A stretch of 8,616 nucleotides of DNA from an uncultured Eggerthellaceae bacterium (GCA_902497215.1 CABVEH010000036.1:1-8616), one strand, 5' to 3'. Shown: positions 1 to 7,491, counted from the stretch's first letter. Translations and numbers: made by a program. Notes: generated from the letters alone by a model not told the origin.

Positions 1-442
1 CGATGTCGTCCTGCCCGCCGTCCTCGGACCAGGCAGGGAACGACACGGCCGTCGCGAGCGCGTAGCCCCCGCCCGAAGCGGTCACCTTGGCGGACTTCTC
101 GCTGGTCCTGTCCAGTTCCGTGCTCAGCGTAAGCCTTGCTGGCTCCACTAAGAACTGGATGCTATGCGCAAAACACGATGCGCTTCTGGAATACACGTAG
201 GCGTGCGCGAAATATTGACCCGAGGAGCTTCTGTGCTCCCCCGCGCTCGTCGTGACCATGTATGTCCCGTTGCCCATATTGGTAGCGCGATGCCAGATGA
301 TGTCATCCTGGCCGTTGGCGTCGGACCAGACGGGAATAAGAACATCAGTCACATCTGCTGGTATATCCGTGTCTTCATAAACGCAATCGATTCTGGAAAG
401 AGTGACAACGATTTGCCCGTTTTTTCCATCGAAGTCTGCTGA
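1..442 (-). repeat. Two GBS Bsp-like repeat domains in the NlpC/P60 protein (second one truncated)
   Basis: Unit A covers about 143-442 and holds the family core IPVWSDANGQDDIIWH, then a small-residue strand, EHRSSSGQYFAHAYVY and a closing strand. Unit B begins near 136 and reaches FPAWSEDGGQDDI at the window edge. These units are known from the Streptococcus agalactiae Bsp surface protein and often occur in tandem at the end of cell-wall-active proteins, where a role in surface binding is presumed but not shown here. Unit B is visibly richer in GC than unit A. Confidence 0.85.
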
Positions 443-1288
443 CATCGAATCAGCAGAAGCCTGAATGCGGGAAAAGTCAACATTTCCATCATCGATGCCG
501 TTTACTCTCCCAAAGAAGAACTGAGCTGGCTGGCCCTTGATGTTCTTTATCCCACTGCTGTAGATGTTAAAGAATCCGATGGGGTCGCCTGCGGCGTAAC
601 AAACGCCATCGCCACAGTAAATGCCAACGTGGGAAATCATATTCACGTCGCTGCCATAGGTTCCACGCCAAAAAACCAAATCACCAGGATACGCATCAGA
701 TGGATCGACATACGAGCAATACCACGAATACATATTGCGCGCATTGGTATTGATATCTATGCCAAGAACCGTACCGTAAACATGGGAGACTAGTCCGGAG
801 CAGTCAAACCCACCCTCGGACGGGTGCTTTCCGCCCCACTTGTATCTCCATCCATGAAAGGTCAAGGCATAGTTCATGATTGCTTCGAAACGACTTGGCC
901 TCAAATACTGGGCGCTGATGCCATCCGTAGGAAGGAAGCGCGAAACGGCTTCTTCACGGGTCAGACCAATTCTGGCCTCTTCCGGAAACGGAGGCTCCTC
1001 TTCGAACATGGACTCTGAACCAGCAGGCATGCTTTCGGCAACGATTTCTTCGGGAGCTGCCGTCTCGTCGGACTCTTCGCAGGCGACATCTAACTGAATG
1101 GAGTCTTGCTCTGGAGGAGTCGTGAGTTTGTCGACATTTTCGGAAACATCGCCCGGATTGGCACCAACAGGTTCCTCTGTGATGGCTTCGCCCCGTTCCT
1201 CTGCAAAGCTAAGAGAAACGGGCGGCATCGCAAGCGCAATACCTAGAATAAAGGAGACAGAGACTCTTGCTATTTTCTTAAACTTCAT
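1..1288 (-). CDS. Secreted NlpC/P60 peptidoglycan endopeptidase with GBS Bsp-like repeats (3' end cut by window)
   Basis: I translated this frame by hand; it gives 429 codons without a stop before position 1. The start at 1288 is preceded by GAGGAA at good spacing. Residues 1-29 form a Sec signal peptide (MKFKKIARVS, a hydrophobic core, likely cleavage after SLSFA). Residues 30-105 are an acidic linker rich in Glu and Pro. Residues 130-265 match an NlpC/P60 domain: FDCSGLVSHVYG carries the nucleophile Cys163, ISHVGIYCGDG carries His220, and YPGDLVFW lies between. Family members cut the D-Glu to diamino-acid bond in cell-wall stem peptides outside the membrane. The third catalytic position, usually His in a IHAGDP-like motif, reads YAAGDP here (Ala232). 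From about 283 on there is a complete GBS Bsp-like repeat with GQDDIIWH, then a second one that runs off the window. The gene lies 91 bp downstream of the protease gene on the same strand and may be cotranscribed with it. The enzyme class is firm; activity is less so because of Ala232. Confidence 0.9.
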   Translation of the reverse strand, partial: MKFKKIARVSVSFILGIALAMPPVSLSFAEERGEAITEEPVGANPGDVSENVDKLTTPPEQDSIQLDVACEESDETAAPEEIVAESMPAGSESMFEEEPPFPEEARIGLTREEAVSRFLPTDGISAQYLRPSRFEAIMNYALTFHGWRYKWGGKHPSEGGFDCSGLVSHVYGTVLGIDINTNARNMYSWYCSYVDPSDAYPGDLVFWRGTYGSDVNMISHVGIYCGDGVCYAAGDPIGFFNIYSSGIKNIKGQPAQFFFGRVNGIDDGNVDFSRIQASADSMSADFDGKNGQIVVTLSRIDCVYEDTDIPADVTDVLIPVWSDANGQDDIIWHRATNMGNGTYMVTTSAGEHRSSSGQYFAHAYVYSRSASCFAHSIQFLVEPARLTLSTELDRTSEKSAKVTASGGGYALATAVSFPAWSEDGGQDDI

Positions 1289-1379
1289 GACGTTCCTCGC
1301 AAAAATGACTCGGTGTGGCAGCTGCCAGATCCATTTATTCCCCATTCACCTTGACCGAATTAGCGACTTCCAGGCTTCT
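1289..1379 (-). other. Short gap between protease and NlpC/P60 genes, with a 12-bp perfect palindrome
   Basis: This 91-bp gap holds the NlpC/P60 ribosome binding site and a perfect palindrome, TGGCAGCTGCCA, at 1316-1327. I see no stem-loop with a T-run that would end transcription and no convincing -35/-10 pair, so read-through from the protease gene is plausible. The palindrome could be an operator or chance. Confidence 0.4.
1293..1298 (-). promoter_or_regulatory. Ribosome binding site of the NlpC/P60 gene
   Basis: The minus strand reads GAGGAACGTCATG. The GAGGA core sits about 5 nt from the ATG and fixes the start at 1288, which also gives a proper signal peptide. Confidence 0.75.
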
Positions 1380-4300
1380 TTAGAGTCGTGTCACCTCGAA
1401 CGAAGTCGAACCGATGAACAGGAGCCGGCCGCCCACCTTGGCATAGACGTGGGCGAAGTACTTCCCGGTGCTGGCGTGCCTAGATATCGGCACCTTCGCC
1501 GTCCAGGCGCCGCCCGAGGGCGTGGCAGGGTACCAGACCAGGTCGTCCTGCCCGCCCGCCTCGGACCAGACGGGCACCGTGACCGACCAGGGGTCCGCGA
1601 ACGGGAGGTACCCGCCCGAGACCGTGACCGCGGCCTCGGTCTCGGCGTCGTTCAGGCTCGCCGACAAAACGGGAGCGGGGACGTCCAGCGAGTCCTCCGT
1701 GCTGCCGGCGAAGCAGTAGGCGCCGTTCTCGAGGCGCACGTAGACGTGGGCGAGGAAGCGCCCCGACTGGAAGCGGTGCTCGGCGATGCTAGCCCGGACG
1801 CTCCACCTGCCGTCGCCGCCGAGCTCGGCCTTGTGCCACACGATGTCGTCCTGGCCGCCCTCGGCGAACCAGACGGGGACGTCCACCTGGCGTATCTTGG
1901 ACGTGCCGGCGGACACGGCAAACCCGATGTCGACCAGCCCGGCGCTCCCGTCGGGGGACACCGCATCGAACGTGGCCGACGGGGCCGTCACCTCGAACGA
2001 AATGCTAGCTAACCATGAGTTAATGCCTGATGTAACTCCGTAAGCATGAACGAAATAGGTCCCTACATCTTTGTGATTCGAAATCGGAAAGGACAGTGTC
2101 CACGCGCCGCTAGCAAGCCTTTTAGCCGAATACCAGCGTATGTCATCTTGCCCGTTGTTTTCGGACCATGTTGGCAACGAAAGTGAAGTCGCTCGCGCAA
2201 AACGGCCGCCCTTCGCCGTGACCGTCACGGAAGTTTCGGTCGTGTTGACTTTTGCCGTCAACGACTCGGGAGACTCGGGCGACGTGTCACCAAGGTAGGT
2301 GGCACTAACGACAAAGTTCCCGGCGACGATTCCGACACCGTTGCTGTAGTAGGCAGGCTTGTCGATGGAGGCCTTGATTCTCACCGGATAACCACCTGTA
2401 TACCACAGGACAGAACCGAGGTCATATGCCACTACGTTCGTGATCACGTTGAGGTGGTGATAGTTGTTGAAGTGGCTCTGCGACTTGTTTATAGGTGTGG
2501 AGAACGAAGTCTTTCCCTGGTTTATGTTGCTTTGAACGGTGCTTCTATAGGCAGACGTCCATTGCGAAATGAGGCCTTGGCGAACCAGGTAGCTGTTCGC
2601 CAAAGTGTTTGACTCGTAGCCACTGTTCGGGGAGTGGTCGGAATGGACCAGGGCCATGGTGGCATCGTCCAGGCCGAAGTACATATGGCGTATTACCTCG
2701 TCGGATGAATTGCCTCCGTCGTTCCACGTGGCATCGACCTGCATCCACTGCCCGTTGATACGCACAGCGGTCCATACGTGGCCGTTTCCTTCTATGCGAC
2801 CGGTCTGTATGCCAACGCGTTTCAGAAGCGCAACGTATGCGCGATGATACGATTCGCAGGTCCCCTTGCCGCGGGTCAGCACGCCTTCCATGTTGCAATA
2901 CACGAGGCTGCTGTCGTAGGTGCAATGGTCAAGCATCCAGTCGTGCAGCCAAAGCGCCTTGTCGTATTCCGTGGTGTTGCCTGCTTGGACGCATTCGGCC
3001 GCCACGTTGTCGGCCACCTTCCCTACGGACGGGTAATTGGGGTCGCTTACAGTGATGTCGATTATCTTGCGCAACGAGCTCCACGTGCCCGACCCGACGT
3101 CGATCACGTAGAAGTAGCCGCGATAGTACCCAGAGGCCGTGAACTCGAATTCGAGCACGTTCGACTCGACGTAACCTGGACCGCGCGACGGGTCATTTAC
3201 GTACTGATAGTCTTCCTCCATCAGCCACATGGCGCTGAGCATGTATTTGTACTTGCCGGATCCGCCCGTGGCATTGAGCGTGAATTTTGTGTTGGTCTTG
3301 CACTTTATGTTCCTGTCGTAGGAAATCGTCAGACCAAGGGGGTCGTATTGCACGGGAGGGTCTTGAGTATCGGACACGTCGACTCCCAAGGCATCGAGCG
3401 CACCTATGGCATCGGCTGCGCCTGCACTTCCGTTACTTGGGTTGGCCGTTCCCGAGATGCTGCCTGCACCTTCCCGCAAGGCGCTGTATATGTCCTGCGG
3501 AAGTGCGCTAGGCTGCGCGGCGAGAAGCATGGCCACCATGCCGGAGACGATGGGGGCCGAGAGCGACGTGCCCTGCGTGGTGACGTATTCGCCGGTGTTG
3601 CTGGTGGTCAGTATCTCTTCGCCGGGGGCGCTGATGTCCTTGCTTGCGTTGTAGTCGCACCATGCAGAATGAGCGCCCGACTTAGTGAGGGACGTCACGG
3701 AGATGCATTCGTCGTAGTCCGAGGGATAGCACGGGGCGGTTATAGGCTTGTAGTTGTCATCGCCGTTGCCGCCCGAGCAGACGATGGTCAGCCCGTAAGT
3801 GTTCCTAAGCTTCTGAATCCAAGAGTGAAGCGATGCGTCGTCGGTGTAGCCGCCAAGGCTGAGGTTGATGACTTTGAGGTTGCTGACGGAGCCGTTATTG
3901 ATGTATTCCTCGATCTTGCCCAGGGCATCGATGATATGCCCGGTGTTCGTCGTGTTGCTTGATTCGAACACGCGCAGCGGGAGCACGTTGGCGTCGTATG
4001 ACACGCCCGCGATGCCCGCGCTGTTGTTGGCCTTCGCGGCTATGACCCCGCTGACCATGGTGCCGTGACCGAGGGAGTCTCCCCCGTTGCCGATGCTCGT
4101 TTTTGCGTCGGACAGCTTTTGGTTGGAAATGCAGTCCCACGCAAGGTCGACGAGCAGGTTGTCTTTCAGGTCGGCGTGGTCGAGGTTGCATCCGGAATCG
4201 ACGACGGCGACCGTAACCTTGTTGGAAGCCTTGGCATACTGCCAGGCGTCCAGCGCGCGCGTGGAGGATAGGTAGTACTGGTCGGAGATGCGGGGGTCGT

Positions 4301-5219
4301 TGGTGAGGGTGGAGCTGGTTGCGAAGGATGCGGTTGTGAACTCGGATGAGGGTGAGGGCACGGCCGAGGTTGAGGTTTTGGGTGCGCCCGACCCTTCGGA
4401 GCTGAGTTTTACGGCCTCGGCAGCACGCTCGGCTGCCGTATCTATGTCGCTGACAGCGTCGAGGTCGATGTATTCATCGAGCGGAGTGGCCTCGTAATCG
4501 GCAAGCCGGTAAACGTAGTTCGGCTGCACGTAGGCTACGCCTTCGATCTGTTCCAGGCGAGCCACGGCTTCTTCCACGGTAGTGCCAGCATCGAGCTTGG
4601 CGAGGGCAATGTCGCCAGCGCTGTCGGTTGCCTGCTTGGTGGATGATTTTGCATTGGTGGTTGGGAGGTCGGCGTCTTCGACTATGACTTCCTGGGAAGC
4701 GATGCCGATGTCGTTGAGGGTTATGTCGGACTCGATGAGATCGGACTCCCCTACCATGTCGTCTTCGTAGACGATGATGACTTCACCGGGCGCATAGTCG
4801 CCTTCCAGGTTGGCCGGCTCGACGTCGAGGATGGCGTCGAGCGCGTCAGTCCTGGTCGGAGCATCATTTGCGCCATCGTTGTCATTTGGGCCTGCGGCAT
4901 CGGTTTGGTCGTTCGATCCTTCGGAGACTAGCGCCGCATTTTCCGGGGTTTCTGATTCCGCGCCATCTGATGGTTCGGCGTCGCCTGACTGATCTCCGCG
5001 TTGAGGTGCTTCGTCTTCGGCTGCTATGCAAGCACTGCCTTCTGCGCCGGACGCGGATGTGGCAGATTGCGTCAGATTGGTCGCGTTCGCCAAGTCGCTT
5101 GCGGCCTCCCCCACTGCCGCGAAGGCCGCCGCAGGCATGAGCGTCACGGCCAGCATGGCCGAGAGCAGCACGCTCAAAACGCGATTGACGATTGTGCGTT
5201 GCGGTGTTCGACGCGTCAT
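1380..5219 (-). CDS. Secreted S8 subtilisin-like protease with transglutaminase-like domain and three GBS Bsp-like repeats
   Basis: This is a 1279-aa protein, far longer than a plain subtilase. The start at 5219 is chosen because it follows AAGGGGA and gives a Sec signal peptide (RR near the start, hydrophobic core, cleavage after AFA34); a longer reading from 5369 would bury it. In order: an acidic Ser/Asp/Glu-rich linker (35-135); an I9/fervidolysin-like propeptide (about 140-240, GEVIIVYEDD to GVAYVQPNYVYRL); the S8 catalytic domain (about 310-610) with Asp341 in VAVVDSGC, His385 in GHGTMVSG, oxyanion Asn485 in SGGNGD and Ser552 in GTSLSAP; an Ig-like beta segment (about 625-725); a transglutaminase-like domain (about 735-845) with Cys788 in GKGTCESYH, His814 in GHVWTAV and Asp829 in VDATWND; an unassigned spacer (860-975); and three GBS Bsp-like repeats (985-1276). 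All residues of both triads are present. There is no LPXTG or C-terminal membrane anchor, so surface retention, if any, must come from the repeats. The substrate is unknown. Confidence 0.93.
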   Translation of the reverse strand: MTRRTPQRTIVNRVLSVLLSAMLAVTLMPAAAFAAVGEAASDLANATNLTQSATSASGAEGSACIAAEDEAPQRGDQSGDAEPSDGAESETPENAALVSEGSNDQTDAAGPNDNDGANDAPTRTDALDAILDVEPANLEGDYAPGEVIIVYEDDMVGESDLIESDITLNDIGIASQEVIVEDADLPTTNAKSSTKQATDSAGDIALAKLDAGTTVEEAVARLEQIEGVAYVQPNYVYRLADYEATPLDEYIDLDAVSDIDTAAERAAEAVKLSSEGSGAPKTSTSAVPSPSSEFTTASFATSSTLTNDPRISDQYYLSSTRALDAWQYAKASNKVTVAVVDSGCNLDHADLKDNLLVDLAWDCISNQKLSDAKTSIGNGGDSLGHGTMVSGVIAAKANNSAGIAGVSYDANVLPLRVFESSNTTNTGHIIDALGKIEEYINNGSVSNLKVINLSLGGYTDDASLHSWIQKLRNTYGLTIVCSGGNGDDNYKPITAPCYPSDYDECISVTSLTKSGAHSAWCDYNASKDISAPGEEILTTSNTGEYVTTQGTSLSAPIVSGMVAMLLAAQPSALPQDIYSALREGAGSISGTANPSNGSAGAADAIGALDALGVDVSDTQDPPVQYDPLGLTISYDRNIKCKTNTKFTLNATGGSGKYKYMLSAMWLMEEDYQYVNDPSRGPGYVESNVLEFEFTASGYYRGYFYVIDVGSGTWSSLRKIIDITVSDPNYPSVGKVADNVAAECVQAGNTTEYDKALWLHDWMLDHCTYDSSLVYCNMEGVLTRGKGTCESYHRAYVALLKRVGIQTGRIEGNGHVWTAVRINGQWMQVDATWNDGGNSSDEVIRHMYFGLDDATMALVHSDHSPNSGYESNTLANSYLVRQGLISQWTSAYRSTVQSNINQGKTSFSTPINKSQSHFNNYHHLNVITNVVAYDLGSVLWYTGGYPVRIKASIDKPAYYSNGVGIVAGNFVVSATYLGDTSPESPESLTAKVNTTETSVTVTAKGGRFARATSLSLPTWSENNGQDDIRWYSAKRLASGAWTLSFPISNHKDVGTYFVHAYGVTSGINSWLASISFEVTAPSATFDAVSPDGSAGLVDIGFAVSAGTSKIRQVDVPVWFAEGGQDDIVWHKAELGGDGRWSVRASIAEHRFQSGRFLAHVYVRLENGAYCFAGSTEDSLDVPAPVLSASLNDAETEAAVTVSGGYLPFADPWSVTVPVWSEAGGQDDLVWYPATPSGGAWTAKVPISRHASTGKYFAHVYAKVGGRLLFIGSTSFEVTRL
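1390..2001. repeat. GC-rich two-repeat block bounded by a 15-bp direct repeat
   Basis: The 15-mer GTCACCTCGAACGAA occurs at 1390-1404 and again at 1987-2001, exactly 597 bp (199 codons) apart. Both copies code for the FEVT strand that closes a GBS Bsp-like unit. Between them lie the last two units of the protease, about 70% GC in the lines I counted, against about 53% just upstream. Recombination between the copies would remove or add two units in frame. Confidence 0.65.
1392..2267 (-). repeat. Three tandem GBS Bsp-like repeat domains at the protease C-terminus
   Basis: The units lie at about 2267-1986, 1976-1686 and 1670-1392, each near 95 residues. Their shared cores are LPTWSENNGQDDIRWY, VPVWFAEGGQDDIVWH and VPVWSEAGGQDDLVWY. 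Each is followed by a conserved His and a Gly-x-x-Phe-x-x-His-x-Tyr strand (GTYFVHAY, GRFLAHVY, GKYFAHVY). They match the repeats in the neighbouring NlpC/P60 protein, which links the two genes functionally. Confidence 0.88.
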
Positions 5220-5412
5220 CGTGGTCCCCTTCGCTCCTGGACAGGCCCGTTCTGCTCTGCGTTCTCCCGCATATGCCGGTATGTCCGATGTTGGCGCGCT
5301 CGCCTGGCGAGTGCTGGATTCGCCGAGCGCATCATGCGCATTCCCTCTAGCACATGCAACGTGCGTCACGCCGACGCCTGACGCTTATCCCCTGTGCGCC
5401 TAGGCATCCTTA
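5220..5412 (-). other. Long hairpin-rich 5' leader of the protease gene
   Basis: The distance from the predicted transcription start (about 5412) to the ATG is about 190 nt. The stretch contains three inverted repeats: 5363-5384 (GCGTCA stem, 10-nt loop), 5327-5339 (GCGCAT either side of one base) and 5299-5311 (CTCGCC either side of one base). No T-run follows any of them, so they are not obvious terminators. I could not match the stretch to a known riboswitch. I see no gene in it. Confidence 0.4.
5225..5231 (-). promoter_or_regulatory. Ribosome binding site of the protease gene
   Basis: The minus strand reads AAGGGGACCACGATG, with the purine run 5 nt from the ATG at 5219. It decides the start against the in-frame ATG at 5369, which has no such site and lies inside a leader with hairpins. 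Confidence 0.65.
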
Positions 5413-5418
5413 CATGAC

Positions 5419-5448
5419 ATTATCGCAGGTGAAGTGCCACGGACGCAA
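5419..5448 (-). promoter_or_regulatory. Sigma-70-like promoter candidate for the protease (and possibly NlpC/P60) gene
   Basis: On the minus strand, TTGCGT (5443-5448) is followed by an 18-bp spacer and GATAAT (5419-5424). That is five of six matches at the -10 and four of six at the -35 box. It points at the protease gene, about 200 bp downstream. The remaining gap between here and the ATPase stop (5449-5526) is AT-rich and shows no gene and no clear terminator. Confidence 0.5.
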
Positions 5449-5526
5449 TGGCGCGCAGGGGTAAAACATAAAGAAAGGGGAACAAATCAAAGAGAAACTA
5501 CAAGTGCGCGGTTGAACGAGATTACT

Positions 5527-7491
5527 CTACTCGTCTTCCTTGAAATGTCCCTTCAAGTCCTCAACTGATTTCACGAGGTCGTTTATCGAAAGATTGAGGG
5601 CGTATTCAAAAGGAGCCCTCTGAGCCAACTTGTGGGATGATTGATTCAGCATCGCCTTCTTGCTCATAAGATATCGACGCGTTATCCGTTCGCTTCCTTT
5701 CCAGTTAGGTTCTTTTCCGCTCGGAAATACCGCATCGATTTTATTCTTCAGAGTCTGCGTTTCCGATTCTTTGTACCACGGTTCATCATGACAAGCGTCA
5801 TATAGCTGCTTTTCCACCCAAACCCTAAGCGCAATTAAAGTGAAAACTTTCGTGATGCCGCATTGAGCGAAAGTCGTATCGGAAAAAACTCCTTCATCAA
5901 AGCGATCTATATAGTTGGTCAGATAATCGTTATCGAAGGAATTGCCTTTTTGGTCTTTTAAGACGTCGGACGACCCATTGTAATGAAAGACTTCGTGCAA
6001 CTCTTGACTCCCCGTAGCCTCTCTTGCACGAACGGCTTCGGCATATTGCGAAAACAAGATATAAAGCTCTGCGTTTTCTTCTTTGGTAGTTGCAATTATG
6101 GAGTCCGCACACAGGTATCTTTTGTCATTGTTTTTCGGCGTTAAACCCATTGATTTAAGCCTGACTTTGTTGCCCAAACGATCCATCGAGGCATATTCAA
6201 ACCCACTTGGATCTTGCGATTGTGCGATATTGATACAATCTGTGTTATGCGTGAAAATCGTAATATGCTTTCCGTCTTCACGGTTAAGTCTAACCAGATC
6301 GAAAATGATGTCGTACTGGTTAGACTTATCGAAACTTGTAATAGGATCGTCCAGTACAAGCGATTTGGTATCGCTAGCCCTGAACTCGTACAAATGGACC
6401 AGAAGCATCATGAGTGATATCTCGCCGGTGCTGTATGTATCTACATTGCGAGGCAAATTTACAACAACTTCTTTATTCTCCGAATCGAATTCCACCTTAT
6501 TTTCCGAAACATCGAGCTTAAGACATATCAGCCCCTTAATGGCATCTTCCTCTAATACCAACTTCTCGTAGAATTCATTCCTCTTAATTAGGAGTTTCTC
6601 CAATTTCTTTGAAATCGAAGCGATGGTTTTCTTTGCGCTTTCCATCTTCGAAACGTTATCGGGGTTGCCTCCGCAAATGCACAACGACAATATAGCCTTC
6701 TGATTTGACTTCTTTTCGTTGGCCGAAATATTCGATAGTCGTTCAATGTTCTCTTTTGCTTCCTTAAGGCTCATTCGCGAATGGCTGTTCGCATAATCAA
6801 TCACCAGAGAATTCTCGCATTCCTCCAGCCGCCACAGTTTCTCCTTAATTGTTTCGAGAATCGGCTTGTCAGATTCCGCATTGCAGACTGGACAAACACA
6901 ATCTTCGCCATCGACGACTCTCTCGAGCGCCTCTAAGGAATGAAGTATGTAATGATTCTTAAGCTTGGCTAAATCTTCCTTTGATTCCACGTATTGCTTT
7001 AGCCTCTCGATGTTGGCGACAAAGAACGCAGAATCTTGAGGTGAAACATCATTGATTAATTGCGAAGCCAGCCTTCCATCAAATGTCTTCAGGTCATCTT
7101 CGTAATCATCTTTTGCTTGGGGATAACCATTCAGAATCTTTTTAAAAGCTGCGGCAGTGGTGAGACCGAGCTCTTTGAACTTGTTTTTTATGTCGCATGT
7201 GTCAACTATCGACTTGACCTGGTTCTTGAGATCGTCGATTTCGGAAACATGGGCACCAAGACGCAACGTCCTCTTGGCACTCTTTGCAAAATCCTTTCTC
7301 ATGTCCTCGCATGCAAGATAGGCGACATTGCCCAGATTTATTCCAGCGTCCTGTAGCACTTTGTATATCGTAGTTTTGCCAACCCCGTTCGGAGCCCATA
7401 TTATTTGTGTTCGATCGAGGTCAATCTCGACGTCATGCAAGTCGAGATAGGTGATTTTGCCGAATGCTTCCGATATTGCGCTATCAGCCAT
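5527..7491 (-). CDS. RloC/PrrC-like ABC ATPase with zinc hook (AAA_13 type), candidate anticodon nuclease
   Basis: This is a complete 654-aa protein without signal peptide or membrane segment, so it is cytoplasmic. The ABC-type ATPase is split by coiled-coil arms, as in SMC/Rad50 proteins. Walker A is APNGVGKTT (33-41, Lys39); the arms run from about 85 to 320 with CPVC at 200-203, the zinc-hook motif; the signature is STGEIS (354-359); Walker B is SLVLDDP (377-383); the H-loop is FTHN (His415). The Asp-Asp-Pro ending of Walker B is typical of the PrrC/RloC group. The C-terminal third (about 475-654) is helical, with RVWVE (Arg556, Glu560) and LNQSSH (His620), resembling the Arg-Glu-His arrangement of anticodon nucleases. 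Known RloC proteins combine a zinc hook, an ABC ATPase and a tRNA anticodon nuclease and act against phages; 654 aa is slightly short for them. The ATPase and hook are certain, the nuclease role is inferred. Start at 7491 follows TAGGAG. Composition is AT-rich compared with the secreted genes. Confidence 0.82.
   Translation of the reverse strand: MADSAISEAFGKITYLDLHDVEIDLDRTQIIWAPNGVGKTTIYKVLQDAGINLGNVAYLACEDMRKDFAKSAKRTLRLGAHVSEIDDLKNQVKSIVDTCDIKNKFKELGLTTAAAFKKILNGYPQAKDDYEDDLKTFDGRLASQLINDVSPQDSAFFVANIERLKQYVESKEDLAKLKNHYILHSLEALERVVDGEDCVCPVCNAESDKPILETIKEKLWRLEECENSLVIDYANSHSRMSLKEAKENIERLSNISANEKKSNQKAILSLCICGGNPDNVSKMESAKKTIASISKKLEKLLIKRNEFYEKLVLEEDAIKGLICLKLDVSENKVEFDSENKEVVVNLPRNVDTYSTGEISLMMLLVHLYEFRASDTKSLVLDDPITSFDKSNQYDIIFDLVRLNREDGKHITIFTHNTDCINIAQSQDPSGFEYASMDRLGNKVRLKSMGLTPKNNDKRYLCADSIIATTKEENAELYILFSQYAEAVRAREATGSQELHEVFHYNGSSDVLKDQKGNSFDNDYLTNYIDRFDEGVFSDTTFAQCGITKVFTLIALRVWVEKQLYDACHDEPWYKESETQTLKNKIDAVFPSGKEPNWKGSERITRRYLMSKKAMLNQSSHKLAQRAPFEYALNLSINDLVKSVEDLKGHFKEDE

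Noticed and set aside
1098..2012. 304-codon open frame on the plus strand
   Set aside because: It runs antisense to the start of the NlpC/P60 gene and the GC-rich repeats of the protease, crossing the gap between them. The Arg/Val/Gly-rich translation is typical of a shadow frame in GC-rich DNA.
1..2267. CRISPR or DNA tandem repeat
   Set aside because: The similar stretches are protein-domain repeats of about 95 codons with diverged DNA, not short identical repeats with spacers.
2778..3962. 394-codon open frame on the plus strand
   Set aside because: It lies wholly inside the protease gene on the opposite strand, over its catalytic and transglutaminase-like parts. Its translation has no recognisable domain and is an effect of codon bias.
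5117..5219. Tat signal because of the Arg-Arg at residues 3-4 of the protease
   Set aside because: The residues after the pair (TPQRT) do not fit the SRRxFLK pattern, and the hydrophobic core and AFA cleavage site fit an ordinary Sec signal.
5220..5369. N-terminal extension of the protease to the ATG at 5369
   Set aside because: It would place 50 residues before a clear signal peptide, has no ribosome binding site and overlaps leader hairpins. The ATG at 5219 has both a ribosome binding site and a signal peptide.
6083..6571. 162-codon open frame on the plus strand
   Set aside because: It is antisense to the signature, Walker B and H-loop region of the ATPase gene, whose motifs prove the minus-strand reading.
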